From the NCBI GenBank assembly GCA_030141605.1, contig JAQGDQ010000067.1:126001-186000 (forward strand): a stretch of 60,000 nucleotides of DNA, written 5' to 3'. Numbering within the stretch: the first letter of the stretch is position 1; every line of letters begins with the position of its first letter. Below the pieces are notes generated by a model that had not been told where the DNA came from, ran no database searches, and saw only the letters and a program-made list of their open reading frames with translations. The DNA comes from Tubiluchus corallicola. Its lineage: Eukaryota; Priapulida; Priapulimorpha; Priapulimorphida; Tubiluchidae. Made by a program: the position numbers and the translations under genes. Shown piece after piece: positions 22,750-33,111 of the stretch.

Positions 22750-25160
22750 TCAGGAAATTCCCTGGTATTAAAGGTTCTCTTTGTTCAGGAACATGCATTG
22801 CACAAGTACAACAATGATTTATCAATTCTTCTGTCTGAGAACTGATTCCAGGCCAGTACAATGAAGCTTGTGCCAAACCAGGCACTTATTGATTCCACGA
22901 TGTCCTTCATGAAGTCTCTCTAAAACATCTAACCTCATTGACCTTGGGACAGCTATGCGGTTATCATACATCAGTAAGTTGTCGATTATGTTGAAATGAT
23001 GCCTTTGTGCCCAAAATGGCCGTAACCTACCACGTGGAGCATATCCCAGCCATCCTTGATTAACGCATTAATCACTTCATGTAGTACTTCATCTTTGCTT
23101 TGCTCATGAATGTTGAAACTCAGTTTCATGGATGAAGCTGAAATGCTCTTCATTGTATGATCAGCTAAATCTTCTACTGCTTTGCCCAAATTGTAATCCT
23201 CGTCTGCTGGTAGATTTGATGGAGCTCTGCTCAAAGCAACTGCTCACGTCTGGTTCTTGCAAGGCACATGCTCAATAGTATACTAGAATCTCATGGGACA
23301 AAGACAAAATCTCAAAATGCGAGGGGGCATCTTGCAAAATGAACTCGGTAGAGGGATTAGTGGCTTATGATCACTCTGAATTCGAACATGCATTCCTTGA
23401 ATGTGCTTTTAAAATTTTTCACATGCCTAGGTGCACGCTAATGCTGTTTTCTCTATTACAGCCTATCCTTTCTCTGTATCCGTTAAAGATCTGGACGCTG
23501 TAGCAAAATTACACCAAGTCCTACATGAGAAGCATCTGCAGTAATTATGGTTGGCTTTGAAACATCATAATGGGCAAGAGTTTGAGGAGATGTTAAAGAG
23601 TCTTTTATTTCTGAAAATGCCATCTCCTGACTTTCTCCCCACAACCATGCACTGTCCTTCTTCAAAAGTGAGCGCAGTGGCTTGTTTAATGTTGTTAAAT
23701 TTGGCACAAAGTTACCCAACTGATTAATCATCCCCAAAAACCTCTGTAGTTCAGTAATATTGGTAGGTGTGGGACACTGCTGAATCACTGCAGTCTTATC
23801 CAGATCTGGATGAATACCTGAAGCATCCACTATATGTCCAACAATTTTGATCTGTTTCGAGGTGATCAAAGTCTTTTCAGCTTTTCAGAATTAAGGGTTA
23901 ATCCCACTTGCTTTATTCTTTCTAAAACGCGCCTAACATGGTCGTTGTGTTCTTCTTGATAACTTCTTTGAATGAGTACATCATCGATGTGGCAAACCAC
24001 TCCACTATCATCAAGGAGCTGTGATATTTAACGTTGGTAATCTTCTCGGGCTGAGCAAATTCCAAAAGGAATTCTGTTGAAACAAAACCTATCCCAGGGA
24101 GTAATAAAAGTCATTAATATGCACGACTTTTCAACAAGTGAAAACTGCCAAAATCCTGAAATGGCATCTAACATGCTAAAAAACTTGTCATTAGCCAATT
24201 TTGCTGCACACTCCTCCACATTTGCTACAGGATGATGCTCTCGCTTAACCATTTCGTTAAGTTTTGTCAAGTCAAAGCAGATACTGACCATTTCACTTCT
24301 TTGGTGTGGGAACAATGCCGCTACACCAATCAGTTGGTTGGTTTACTGGTGAAATGACTCCATCACGAAACACTTTTTGTCTAACTCAGCTTTGTACTGT
24401 TCTTTTCAGGTTGTGGAACACCTTGTGGAGTTGTTTCACAATACGGTGTACAGTTCTCAATCTGCGTAATATGATACTCATAATTCTTCACTTAACCAAG
24501 CCCTTTAAAAAGTTCTGGATATTCTCTTTCGAAATCCACTGGTTCCGCTGAACTAACCATATAGACTTCTTCACTAGGCTTCAGAAGTCCTAGTTGAAAT
24601 ATCATTTTGCGGCTGAGTAATTACCGGTGTTGACCTTTTATAACATATAGAGTATCCTCAGCTGTTTGCTCCTCATTTGAAAGTTTTGCACAAACTCACC
24701 ATTTACAGGAAGATTGACATTAGAAGGTCTCTCAACTTCTTAGTGGAGGACTGTAACTTGGTCCTAGGCGGTAAGTGCTCTTCACTCATTACCGTGACAA
24801 TGGCACTTGTGTCTAACTTAAACACACAATGTCGATCATTTACCATTATGTTTGTTCTCGGTAATCTTCTACTTGTGTTACAGTACCTAGAAATGGATAT
24901 TCATCTTCCGAATCTACTTTGTGAACACCTTTGTTCCCATTTCCATGCTTTGGACGTTCCTTCCTCGATGGTTTACTCCTCCTCGATTTGGTGTCAACCA
25001 CTTTACAAGCTCTCTTATAATGGCCAACTTTACCATAAGCATTGCAAGTAACATCTCTTGCCAAACATTTTTCTCTGTTGTGGTATGTTCCTAGGCAATA
25101 TGGACATTTAGACACTTGAGACACATTTAGAAAGTTGAATGCAATTTGTTTCAACATAAG
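22750..25160 (-). pseudogene. Inverted gypsy pol segment (NC-PR-RT-RH-IN zinc finger)
   Basis: Read on the minus strand from 25157: a CCHC zinc-knuckle pair (CPYCLGTYHNREKC and CNAYGKVGHYKRAC), protease with LDTSAIVTVM near 24810, RT fingers/palm at 24315-24028 (SMLDAISGFWQ and RIPFG), and the catalytic block CHIDDVLIQ near 23990-23975. RT thumb and RNase H start follow at 23869-23483 (FLGMINQLGNFVPNL, ADASHVGLG). The integrase H2C2 finger ends it (LHEGHRGINK, CCTCAMHVPEQREPL) near 22920-22780. Frameshifts and stops separate the parts. The RT aspartates are intact. Confidence 0.85.
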
Positions 25161-25164
25161 GGTA

Positions 25165-25979
25165 TGAATTACTTTCTTTTGGTGGACTACTATTGCGTTT
25201 TATAGAAATCCAGAAGTTGGAGTCACTTGACGCAAGCAACAGAATGGTCCATCTGAAGTCCATATATTCAATCCATGGGATTCCAGAAATTTTAGTTAGT
25301 GATAATGAGCAGTTCAAGTTATTTGCAGAAAAATATGGACTTACTTCGGTAACACGTTCACCAAAACCCATAAAGCAATCGTGTGGCGGAACAAGCAGTC
25401 AGAACCATTAAGAAATACTGAACAAATCTAAAAACGAGGATCCGTATCTGGCTATATTACAGTACAGAACGGCTCTGCTCCAAAATGGATTTTTTTCCTG
25501 CAGAACTTCAGATGGGAAGAAAGTTAAGAACAAGAATGCCACAGATACACTTTAATATTTGTATGATGCCAATGGAAGTAGAACAAAGGGAAAAGACCAT
25601 CCTCAAAAAAGCTTATTACAACAAACGACATCGAACAAGAATGCTACCAGAGTTAGAAGAAAGTCAAGATGTGTACAAAAGAAGATCGGTTCGGTTCCAA
25701 ATGCAAGTCGATGTTGTTATGAGTGTACAGCTTTACGGTGCAACCATGCAGCAGTTACTGCGTTGCTCAAACCTCAACCCAACCTTCCACATATCCACAT
25801 AGCTATGTAGCTCCCACATCTATTCCGAAATCACATAAACCTAGTGCTGCCGGTCAACCTAAGCAATCTTCGCATTAACTGGTCATTCACAAAAGTGTGA
25901 TCACGTCGTTGTACAGTGTCACGCAAATACATCTTCAGGTCGCATAGTGAAAACAGTGAAAAAGTTGAATTTGTGAGTT
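25165..25979 (+). pseudogene. Gypsy integrase core and pol C-terminus
   Basis: Begins at the second breakpoint with MNYFLLVDYY. A one-base shift then leads into RFIEIQKLES, then SIHGIPEILVSDNEQF, then FAEKYGLTSVTRSP. This is the DDE integrase core (second D in SDNEQF). A further frame gives FFPAELQMGRKLRTRMP and the C-terminal region. The end, NTSSGRIVKTVKKLNL and stop at about 25977, is the typical gypsy pol terminus (T.SGR.VK....L.L). The first D lies in VDYY. Dead because of frame breaks. Confidence 0.75.
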
Positions 25980-26131
25980 AAAAATGGGAGTGAAATTTGA
26001 AGATTCAAAAATGTGAAACTAAATCTTACTGGACATTATTAATGAATGATATTTGACAACTGTATTGTGTAACAGTTCAGGTTTTGTTATTGATTTAGAT
26101 AATCGGTTGTGTTTTGCACTTAAAGAGGGAT

Positions 26132-26272
26132 GTGTAGGATTACCTACTGCGCATGCGCGCTCTATTGTATTGTACTACATTGTTCATAATATTCAGTCTG
26201 CTTTACGTGTTCTTACACAACATACTATACTGCTGTAGCTTTTAACAAACTTATTGTGAACATAATTGTTCA
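26132..26272 (+). repeat. Probable 3' LTR of the inverted gypsy copy
   Basis: A purine-rich tract (AAAGAGGGA) about 140 bases after the pol stop is followed by TGTGTAGGATTACC, a normal LTR start. It contains the palindrome TGCGCATGCGC at 26148-26158, identical to the NRF-1 consensus. The right end is uncertain (a candidate TTGTTCA at 26266-26272). No matching 5' LTR is present in front of gag, so the boundary cannot be confirmed here. Confidence 0.4.
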
Positions 26273-26746
26273 GCACGATTTTAAGCTTAGTTTTAACAAG
26301 AACTGAAATAAAATCAACTTATATATTATAAGTCAACATATTATATATTTTATAATATAAAATCTATTTATAATATAAAATCTATAAAATCAACTATTTT
26401 ATATTATAAAATCAACATATATTATATATATATGGACAAATATAAACATATTCATAAAAGTGTGAGATATTGTTGCTACAGCTGTCAACCATTAGAAATA
26501 AATTGAACTGGAATTACAATGAGATCACAATATCAGTGCACAATAGTAAGCCCTCCCTCAATATACAAGGAAGCTCAGTCTCCTCATTTTTGTTTTCATA
26601 ATACTAAGTACTGTACTTTTGTCTAAATAGCTGCTGTATTTACTCGTTAACAACTTATCAATTGGCTTCTGATACTTACTGTATGCAACTAGGCCCATAT
26701 AAAACCTCCATTGCTTGTAAAACAAAATCAGTCTGTTGTACTGAGG
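26273..26746. other. AT-rich stretch upstream of the GEF gene start
   Basis: Contains self-complementary TATATTATAA / TTTTATATTATAAAATC words at about 26320-26430. If exon 1 is correct, this stretch includes the 5' untranslated region and promoter, but no clear TATA or initiator was singled out. Confidence 0.35.
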
Positions 26747-26766
26747 ATGGCGGCCAATTGTTTCCA
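26747..26766 (+). CDS. MCF2L: Tentative exon 1 with start codon (MCF2L-type gene)
   Basis: GAGGATGGCGGCCAATTG is a typical animal translation start context. The 20 coding bases encode six residues plus two bases (CA). The donor would be CCA|GTAGAA, which is weak. Those two bases are exactly what exon 2 needs, since it starts with one base that completes a codon, and the joined frame stays open. The phase agreement and start context are the only support. An upstream non-coding exon or a later start at 27367 remains possible. Confidence 0.4.
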
Positions 26767-27353
26767 GTAGAAACGTTTTTGAAGTTTTTATGTTTTACTT
26801 TTAGTATTTTAGTAAAGTTGTTATTTTAATAAGAAGGGGAGATGCACAGCGCCTGTTTACTGAATTATATAAATCAGTCATGCAGTCACCTAGTAGGTGC
26901 ATAGAGTAAGCAGCAGCAGTAGTCAGTCTTTAAGCGTATTGAACTGATCAGCTACCAGTTCATTTGGTCAGTTCTATAAGGAGTAGGTCTCCTAGTTGTC
27001 GATCTGAATGGATTAATCAGTGGCACTAAATGAGCATCAACCAATCAGCCTATCATTTTATTAATTAAATTAGACAACCTGCCAGAAAGGCAGTGTGTTA
27101 ATCAAATCTCAGATGTTATTCGGTGCACTTTGGAGAAAATAAATTAGGATAAAGAAAAAATATGGTGAACAATATCATTGAATGTTACTGATTGCAGAAT
27201 GTCCCATTAGGTACAAAAAACTGTAGTTGGCACTTTTTGGAACTAGCACCACTCCCCATGCATTTTGCTTAGGCCTGCAGTCAATGCTGGTTCATTACAG
27301 TATTATATGGATATGATTATTTTTATATTTGTAGTGTTACCTTATTTTTTCAG

Positions 27354-27409
27354 GTGCCTGATAAGCATGGTGGCTGTTATGTGTGGCAACTGCAAGTGGC
27401 GGTTATTAG
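27354..27409 (+). CDS. MCF2L: Tentative exon 2 (MCF2L-type gene)
   Basis: A 56-base block between a strong acceptor (TTATTTTTTCAG) and a good donor (GTAAGC). In the only frame that fits exon 3 it encodes 18 codons including ATG at 27367 and ends CNCKWRLL plus one base. Exon 3 begins with AT, giving D-E-L-I-A. An acidic stretch after WRLLDEL followed by DVSDLLQAK fits the region just before the Sec14 domain in such proteins, from general knowledge of the family. The exon is short and poorly conserved, so support is structural rather than by strong similarity. Confidence 0.5.
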
Positions 27410-28856
27410 GTAAGCCTTTGTAAGACCTAAAAAGCCACTTCTTCGCATGATCTGCTGCTTGACATTGCTGCATGCTGCGTGGATAAATATGACCTTGTTT
27501 ACAGGAAAATAATGATTAATTACGGTTATGTAGCACAAACTCAGAATAATGTCAACTACATATACCAGAACTGTATACAAGTAAATAATAAGTTTTCTTA
27601 TAAACATTTATTTGAAATAATTGCCTTTGGCTGATTGAGTTGCTTCAGGCTACAAAATTTAAGGGTTTGCAGTTTGACAAGAAATCAGAAAATATACATA
27701 ACTATTCTAATTCTTAAGTAAAATAGCTAAAACAGTTAGCTGAACCAACGGATTGCTGTACCAGGCCAAATAAGATGACGTTTTGTTCATAACTTAGTAG
27801 AAAGCTACCAGAAAGCTACCATAGGATGGTGGGTATGCAACCTATTTTGTGTAAAGGATTATAGGTTGCAGACCTTGTGAGCTATGATTGGTTGCTCCAA
27901 TAACGTCATGTCAAGTATGAACTTCAAGCGCTTAATGAGGTCTTGAAGATCAGTTTACTTTTACGTCTAGCTCACTTGTATCATAAATAGCAAAAAACAC
28001 CGCAAAAACTTGTGATTATCGAAATAATATCTTCGTATTTAAAGTACTCATAACAAATTAAACACCCATTGAACTGATTATTAGTAAAAAAAATGTTTGA
28101 TTTCTGCTGTGAACTAAGTCATAAAATTTAATATAGCATCATGAAGAAGATGTATTTTCTTCGTTGTTACATTTCTGCAATATAAAAACAATCATGCTAG
28201 TTCAAAGTAAGCTATTGAGAGGCATTTCTTCGAGGTAACTACACGCCTTATAGTTTTTAACATGTTATTGTATACTGGTAGATACAGAGAGGTGTTTTTC
28301 TTTTCTTTTCAAATTTCTAAACCAGCACATATTGCTCTATTTAAGTAGCAAGCTTTCCTCATTGAGTTTCCTCTTTTTTTGACATTTGTGGATTTTGATA
28401 AAATAATTTTTTTAGTATAGTATATGGTGGTTCTGTTGTTTTTAGAAAGTTAGTTTTAAATGTTCAATTAACAGTTTTGAAATATTCATGAGCAAAATGC
28501 ACCTGAAAAGATGGAACACAAACTCAATTTCAATTTCTACATGTATTACAAGTGTGATGCACATGTAACTGCACACAGGAAAATTAAAAACTAAGTAGCA
28601 GAAGTATACTATAACATTACAGTTTAATGGCATTTATATGTTTTGTATGCAGTAGTTTTGTTCTAAAATGGTTTATGGTTAGATTAACATTAAGATTCAA
28701 ATTATCTCAATAAAGTATGCATGAAACTGAAGTAGAGAGTAATGAATAAATTAAAAAAAGAAAATTACATTTCGTTAAAGGAATAAGATTGACCAAGAAA
28801 CTATAAGAAAATTACTAATCTGGGAGCTTAATTTGAAATTTTACTACCATTACCAA

Positions 28857-29332
28857 TAATAACTAGTTGACAATGTTTCTGTCATGGTCAAAAACTGAAG
28901 ATTTTGCAAACAATAGTTGTAAAATTGAGCCTTAAAAATAAAAAGACAACAGCCTTTTTTGAAAGTGGTGAATTTCTTTTATTGAATTCACCTTGCTTGA
29001 ATGCATAGGAAGTGAATTTCACAATGAAACCCGAGCATTTAACTGTCCAGGTCTGTCACCCACGGGTCAAAGGTCAAACAATATCGGCATAACTTATATC
29101 ATTTAGTTTGTCTCATAGAGACTTTTCATTTGATATACTACAAGCTAGTTTCGGTCAGCACTGGAAAACATTTGTCCCCTCGATCCCTATTTTGCCCCTT
29201 AGTAGGGTTACAAGCTAGCGATTCTCATTGTAACATATGCCATTCGATTCGCCTCATCGTGACCGTTCATTTGATATGCTACATGGTACCATTGCTTAAC
29301 ACTTGGCGCATTTCTGTTTACAACCCCCATTT
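28857..29332 (+). repeat. Mosaic intronic repeat, copy 1
   Basis: Begins AACTAGTTGACAATGTTT and contains the modules CACCCACGGGTCAAAGGTCAA, ATCGGCATAACTTATATC, TTTCATTTGATATACTACAAG, CTAGTTTCGGTCAGCACTGGAA and GCCATTCGATTCGCCTCATCG. The same modules occur in the same order and orientation at 36370-36960 and 37408-38160. The module TTCATTTGATATRCTACA appears twice within each copy, so the unit is itself internally repeated. The open frames across it (29130-29492) look incidental. Confidence 0.75.
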
Positions 29333-29559
29333 TTCTCAGCACTGTCTCCAGTACACCGAAGATGTGCAACTAAACGTCTTAGCTCGGCAACAAACCTGTC
29401 GGGTGATTCGTGCATTTCTAATCGTCTTTCCTTGGAAAGTGCAAATGCTTGCAAAGGTGATAAACCAAAGGAACTCACCAATTTTTCTTTAAGTGTTTTT
29501 AAATTTGTTGTACCATCGTTTTGCATTTGTTGGTAGACGTCAAAAGCAGCGCCTTCCAA
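29296..29559 (-). pseudogene. Retrotransposon gag fragment
   Basis: Minus-strand frame of 87 codons with LEGAAFDVYQQM-like start (here MEGAAFDVYQQM), LKTLKEKLVSSFG, and LEMHESPDRFVAELRRLVAHL. This matches the gag capsid region of Ty3/gypsy-type elements, in which a short helix-rich domain with a conserved F.V...L pattern is usual. No zinc knuckle, protease or RT follows on this strand within 1 kb. It may be a detached piece of the minus-strand gypsy at 32.2-36.3 kb or of another copy. Confidence 0.6.
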
Positions 29560-30259
29560 AAAAAAAAGTGTTGTTGATTTGTTAAAATACTCGTAGTGTA
29601 ACAGTTAGAGAGCAGCATGTTCAAAACCCACTTGAAACTTTTGCCCCTACTTTTTCTTATGTCTTTTTGGTTTACACTGTTTGGACATTATGCAAAATTC
29701 TTCTGTCAATTTATTAAAAAATTAATTGTATTTTCATTTTCTTTAAAATTGATTTGAATGTGCTAATGTTAAATTCTATTGAAATTAAAATGAATATTAT
29801 TTTGGTACTTTATGAAGCTCACTGATAACTGCTGAAGGAAATACCTGTGTGGTCATGTTGTGTGCTTGGTTGCGAAGAAAACAACACAGGACTTGGTTAA
29901 TAATTAGATTGGTGACTGGTCACCTGTGAAAAACTTCTACTTTTCATTTTACTAAAGCAAAATGCAATTCCTGAGTTCTCAAACATGGTCCATTCAATGC
30001 AAGCTATATTATGCCTTCACAGCCTTCAGTTATGGACCACTGGTGAAAAACTGACAAGTTCCGAATTCACTAAAGCTTTTATTGTCAAGCACAACATTTG
30101 ATGTTAACTATTCTTTTCTTTTTGATATTTTGATATTCATTATTAAAGTTAATATTTTGTTTATTTTTCACTTACTAACATTTTGCATATATATTGTGTG
30201 TGCGTGCGTGGTGGGGGTGTGGGTGTTTGTGTGAGTGCGTGAGTGCGTGCATGTAACAG

Positions 30260-30396
30260 ACAAAAAATAAACACATTATAAGCAACGAAAAATTGGCAAA
30301 TCACAAAATAGGCAAAGAAATATTCAAAATTTTCGCACCAAAGATTGTTGACTACATATAGTTATTTTCGTTGCTTATAATGTGTTTATTTTTTGT
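30260..30396. repeat. Perfect 32-bp inverted repeat, 137 bp overall
   Basis: The 32 bases at 30260-30291, starting ACAAAAAATAAACACATTAT, are the exact reverse complement of 30365-30396, with 73 bases between. Perfect identity suggests a young hairpin or MITE, or a selected structure. No target duplication and no known transposon terminus is visible. It lies directly after a GT/GC-rich simple repeat (30196-30250). Confidence 0.85.
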
Positions 30397-31208
30397 ATAT
30401 TAATTGCTAGTTATTGTTCGTTTATTATTACTTATTAATTATTGCTTTCCCTTATAATGGTATGTCACCTATCATAATAGCTTATTGATTATTATTTGGA
30501 CATTAATCATACTGTGGCAACTTTAAGCGTTTCTAATGCAGTAGTCTTGGTGCTACAGTTTTGTTACACGTATATATTAGTTTACCGTTCTATGTTTAAT
30601 TCTTATTATAAATTGCATACGAATGCCCTGCTCATGCCACTAACTCTGCCATAGTGTTACTTATTAAGATTTTTAGAGTGAGGGTTGGATGCTTGGTGAT
30701 CATTTGGTCTTTCTCCACCCCATCCCTCTTACTAATTATGTAATCTCATATTAACTTTTGTTATAGTTTTTTATGTGTGAGGCAAAATAAATTAAAATTC
30801 AATTCATACCACATCATATTACAACAACTAACACTACAGCATCCCACACCACAACACAACAACAACAACCCACACCTCAACACAGCCCACAGCATCCACA
30901 CCACACCACAACAACCGACACCACAACACAGCTTGTATCGTCTAGCAGGGCTTGAAAATGCCAATTGCAGGATGCTGTTAGCTTTTTACACCCCATTTGA
31001 ATGGATTATTCATCCATTACTAGCAGGAATCCAGTATGTTCTTTTTCCCTCCAGTTTAAATTTCTCCAAAAGGCAGACAAAAAACACTCATTTTTGGAGG
31101 TTTTTTGCCCAACTTTCCTCATCACTGTGGCCCCCATTCACAAATAAATCATAAGTAAATCACATTTTCAGAGGATGGCAGAAGCTTTTTAACTAATGTT
31201 GATTACAG

Positions 31209-31295
31209 ATGAATTGATTGCTGATGAAGATAGCTGCAGCCTCAGCATATGTGATGTGTCGGATCTACTCCAAGCTAAAGTAGCACTTCTGTCAG
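31209..31295 (+). CDS. MCF2L: Exon 3: start of CRAL-TRIO/Sec14 domain
   Basis: 87 bases between acceptor TTGATTACAG and donor GTAAAC. The frame (two bases, 28 codons, one base) encodes ELIADEDSCSLSICDVSDLL and then QAKVALLS plus G. The block DVSDLLQAKVALLSGG, completed by the next exon, is the usual opening of the Sec14 domain in MCF2/MCF2L proteins (DV..LLQ....LSGGR). The last base G joins GT of exon 4 to give glycine. No alternative frame stays open. A trinucleotide repeat begins about 30 bases after the donor. Confidence 0.8.
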
Positions 31296-31325
31296 GTAAA
31301 CTCTCTTGATCCTTTTTTGTTATTA

Positions 31326-31398
31326 TTACTACTACTGCTGCTGCTGCTGCTGCCGCTGCCGCTGCCACTACCACTACCACTACTACTACTACTACTAT
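31326..31398 (+). repeat. Trinucleotide repeat (ACT/CTG/CCG/CCA)n near a splice donor
   Basis: A run of ACT, GCT, GCC and ACC triplets of about 73 bases, including five consecutive CTG units. It starts 30 bases downstream of the exon 3 donor. It is intronic and imperfect. On the minus strand it yields a poly-alanine/valine frame that is not a gene. Confidence 0.9.
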
Positions 31399-31399
31399 T

Positions 31400-32179
31400 T
31401 ATCGAAGAATGTATTTTAGTGTCTTCAACCTGGTAATTTATTTACAGTTGCAAACGTAAACGGTTTATAAGATACACTTTTGTTAATAAATTCATACATT
31501 CTTAAAACATCCTCAATTTCTGCTTTAGATTTGGTCTTGCTTGGTCACCATTATCTGTGCTTTGACTCGAATGACTGACATATTACTAATCAAATAATTT
31601 AGCTTTGGTATGTACGATTTTGTCTTTCGTACACAAATCAAGAATTACAGCTTTGATACTACATCTCGTGTAGAACTGCCACTGTAGAATTGGCAAAGCA
31701 TGGACATTTATCCGCAATCAAATTCAAATTCAAACTATTTGTTTTTTCATGGTAGTAAAGAAATACACAATTGCAATTTTAATGTACCAGTCCAGTAGAC
31801 AATAGACTACATACAAATTGGGCACATGTTACGAGCTGTTTTCAAACACAACCTTTCTCATCGACTGACTGAGAAAAACTAAAAAAACCATTACTTATAA
31901 ACTTAACACTGCAGATTACAAACTTTTACTTGAAATGCAATCAAACAAAAATTATAGTAAATTGAATTTGCACAAGATATCTACTGATACGGAGTTTTTA
32001 TAATTCTACCATTTCTGGTGGTAACAACAAGTTTAGCATAAGTATTAACTTTAACATGAAGATCAGAGTTTTTGTCACAAGTAACAGATGGATTAGAACT
32101 TTTTACTTTTGAAGTTCTCTCTAGTACGATCTGTGTTGAAGTTTAGGTTGTAGCATCTTTCTGTTGCACTGATTGAAGA
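31400..32179. other. Intron 3, first part; possible LINE tail
   Basis: CAAATTCAAATTCAAAC near 31716-31735 read on the minus strand (GTTTGAATTTGAATTTG after AACAAATA) resembles the 3' tail of a CR1-type element that would run leftward. No coding part is seen. Confidence 0.3.
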
Positions 32180-33105
32180 AGCTTATTTAGTCAAACCCGC
32201 TTTCTTTTCAAAGTTAACCAGTTAGAGTTTTCCCCTCGTAAGAACGATCACTAAATCTACCTTGCACTATACCATTTTCCCTCCTCCAAGTAATCCATAC
32301 TTCCCCTCCTTCAGTGAGTGGTGGTAAATTTTTAGCACGATGTTTATCATTGAAGTTGTACATCTGCTTTAATCTACAGGTTTCTTTTTCCTGGAGATGG
32401 GCTGAGTTTGGTATTTTGGCATCCTGATTAGATGGAAATATAGGTACTTACGTGCATAGTCACCTAAACATTAAAAGTTCGGCTCGACTTAAGCCGTTAG
32501 CAAAAGAGCTGCTCTATAGCTAAGTAAAACTGCATAAGGATCTCTTGCACTGCTAAGAAATTCCTTCACAGTCTGAACTGCTCAGCTTCACCATTTACTG
32601 AAGGATGCATAGGGCTGCTAGTAACATGCTTGAATCCATATTCTGAAGCAAATTCTAAGAATTCTTTTCCACAGAACTGTGGCCCATTGCCTGAAACAAG
32701 AGTAAGGGGAAATTTACGTAAGGAAATTTCACTAAGTAAATGATCACATTTGCTTCTGAAGTCTCTGGAAGTTTAGCCATCTCGATGTGCCATGAGTAAT
32801 AGTCCACAACTACCAATAATGAGTTTGTTTCATGTACATCAAAACAGCTGATCATCAGATCAACTCTTTCTCATGGTTGGAAAGGCAAATGCATAGGAAC
32901 AAGTGGTATTGGACTGATTTTAGCATTCATGCAGCATGTACTACGGTTTTTAATCAAGTTACCTATATCCCTGCTGAGTCCTGGCCACCAAATTGATTGA
33001 CCTGCTCGATGTCTGCACTTTACGAAGCAGGGTGACCTTCATGAATGTGATTCAGAATACTGACAGACCCGAGTTCACTAAGAACAGAATTGGGCCTACA
33101 AAACG
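32180..33105 (-). pseudogene. Gypsy integrase (split copy, downstream half)
   Basis: Minus strand, in order: ELGSVSILNHIHEGHP, a one-base shift, then KCRHRAGQSIWWPGLSRDI and CC cysteines (H2C2 finger, 33050-32930), then NSLLVVVDYY (first D of the DDE core), FPLLLF..GNGPQFCGKEF-type sequence near 32700 in other frames, and the C-terminal part QMYNFNDKHRAKNLPPL, EVWITWRRE, RSYE near 32400-32230. Multiple shifts and stops. The RT/RNase H end of the same copy lies at 36305-36045 on the far side of the inserted non-LTR element. Confidence 0.75.
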
Positions 33106-33111
33106 CAAGGC

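Larger units (their letters stand above)
22445..26272 (+). mobile_element. Ty3/gypsy retrotransposon with its middle inverted
   Basis: Outer parts run on the plus strand: gag at 22445-22740, and integrase core to pol end at 25165-25979 followed by a probable 3' LTR. The middle, 22750-25160, runs on the minus strand and holds exactly the missing pieces: nucleocapsid, protease, RT, RNase H and the integrase zinc finger. Inverting 22.75-25.16 kb would restore the normal gypsy order. Breakpoints lie near 22740-22790 and 25120-25170. The 5' LTR and gag start are missing and all frames carry stops or shifts. Confidence 0.85.
27410..31208 (+). other. Intron 2 (3.8 kb)
   Basis: Holds a mosaic repeat copy (28857-29332), a gypsy gag fragment (29296-29559, minus strand), a perfect 32-bp inverted repeat (30260-30396) and simple repeats: GT/GC-rich 30196-30250 and CA-rich 30800-30935. 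About 27.4-28.85 kb and 29.56-30.19 kb show nothing recognisable. Confidence 0.5.

Noticed and set aside
29130-29492. 120-codon plus-strand frame similar to one at 36570-36926
   Set aside because: The similarity is due to both lying in copies of the same non-coding mosaic repeat; no domain, and frames break in the third copy.
30761-30964. Cysteine-rich minus-strand frame (CCGVGCC repeats)
   Set aside because: It comes from a CA/ACC-rich simple repeat (30800-30935), not a gene.
31189-31380. Minus-strand frame rich in alanine and valine
   Set aside because: It is the translation of a triplet repeat plus an antisense reading of exon 3.
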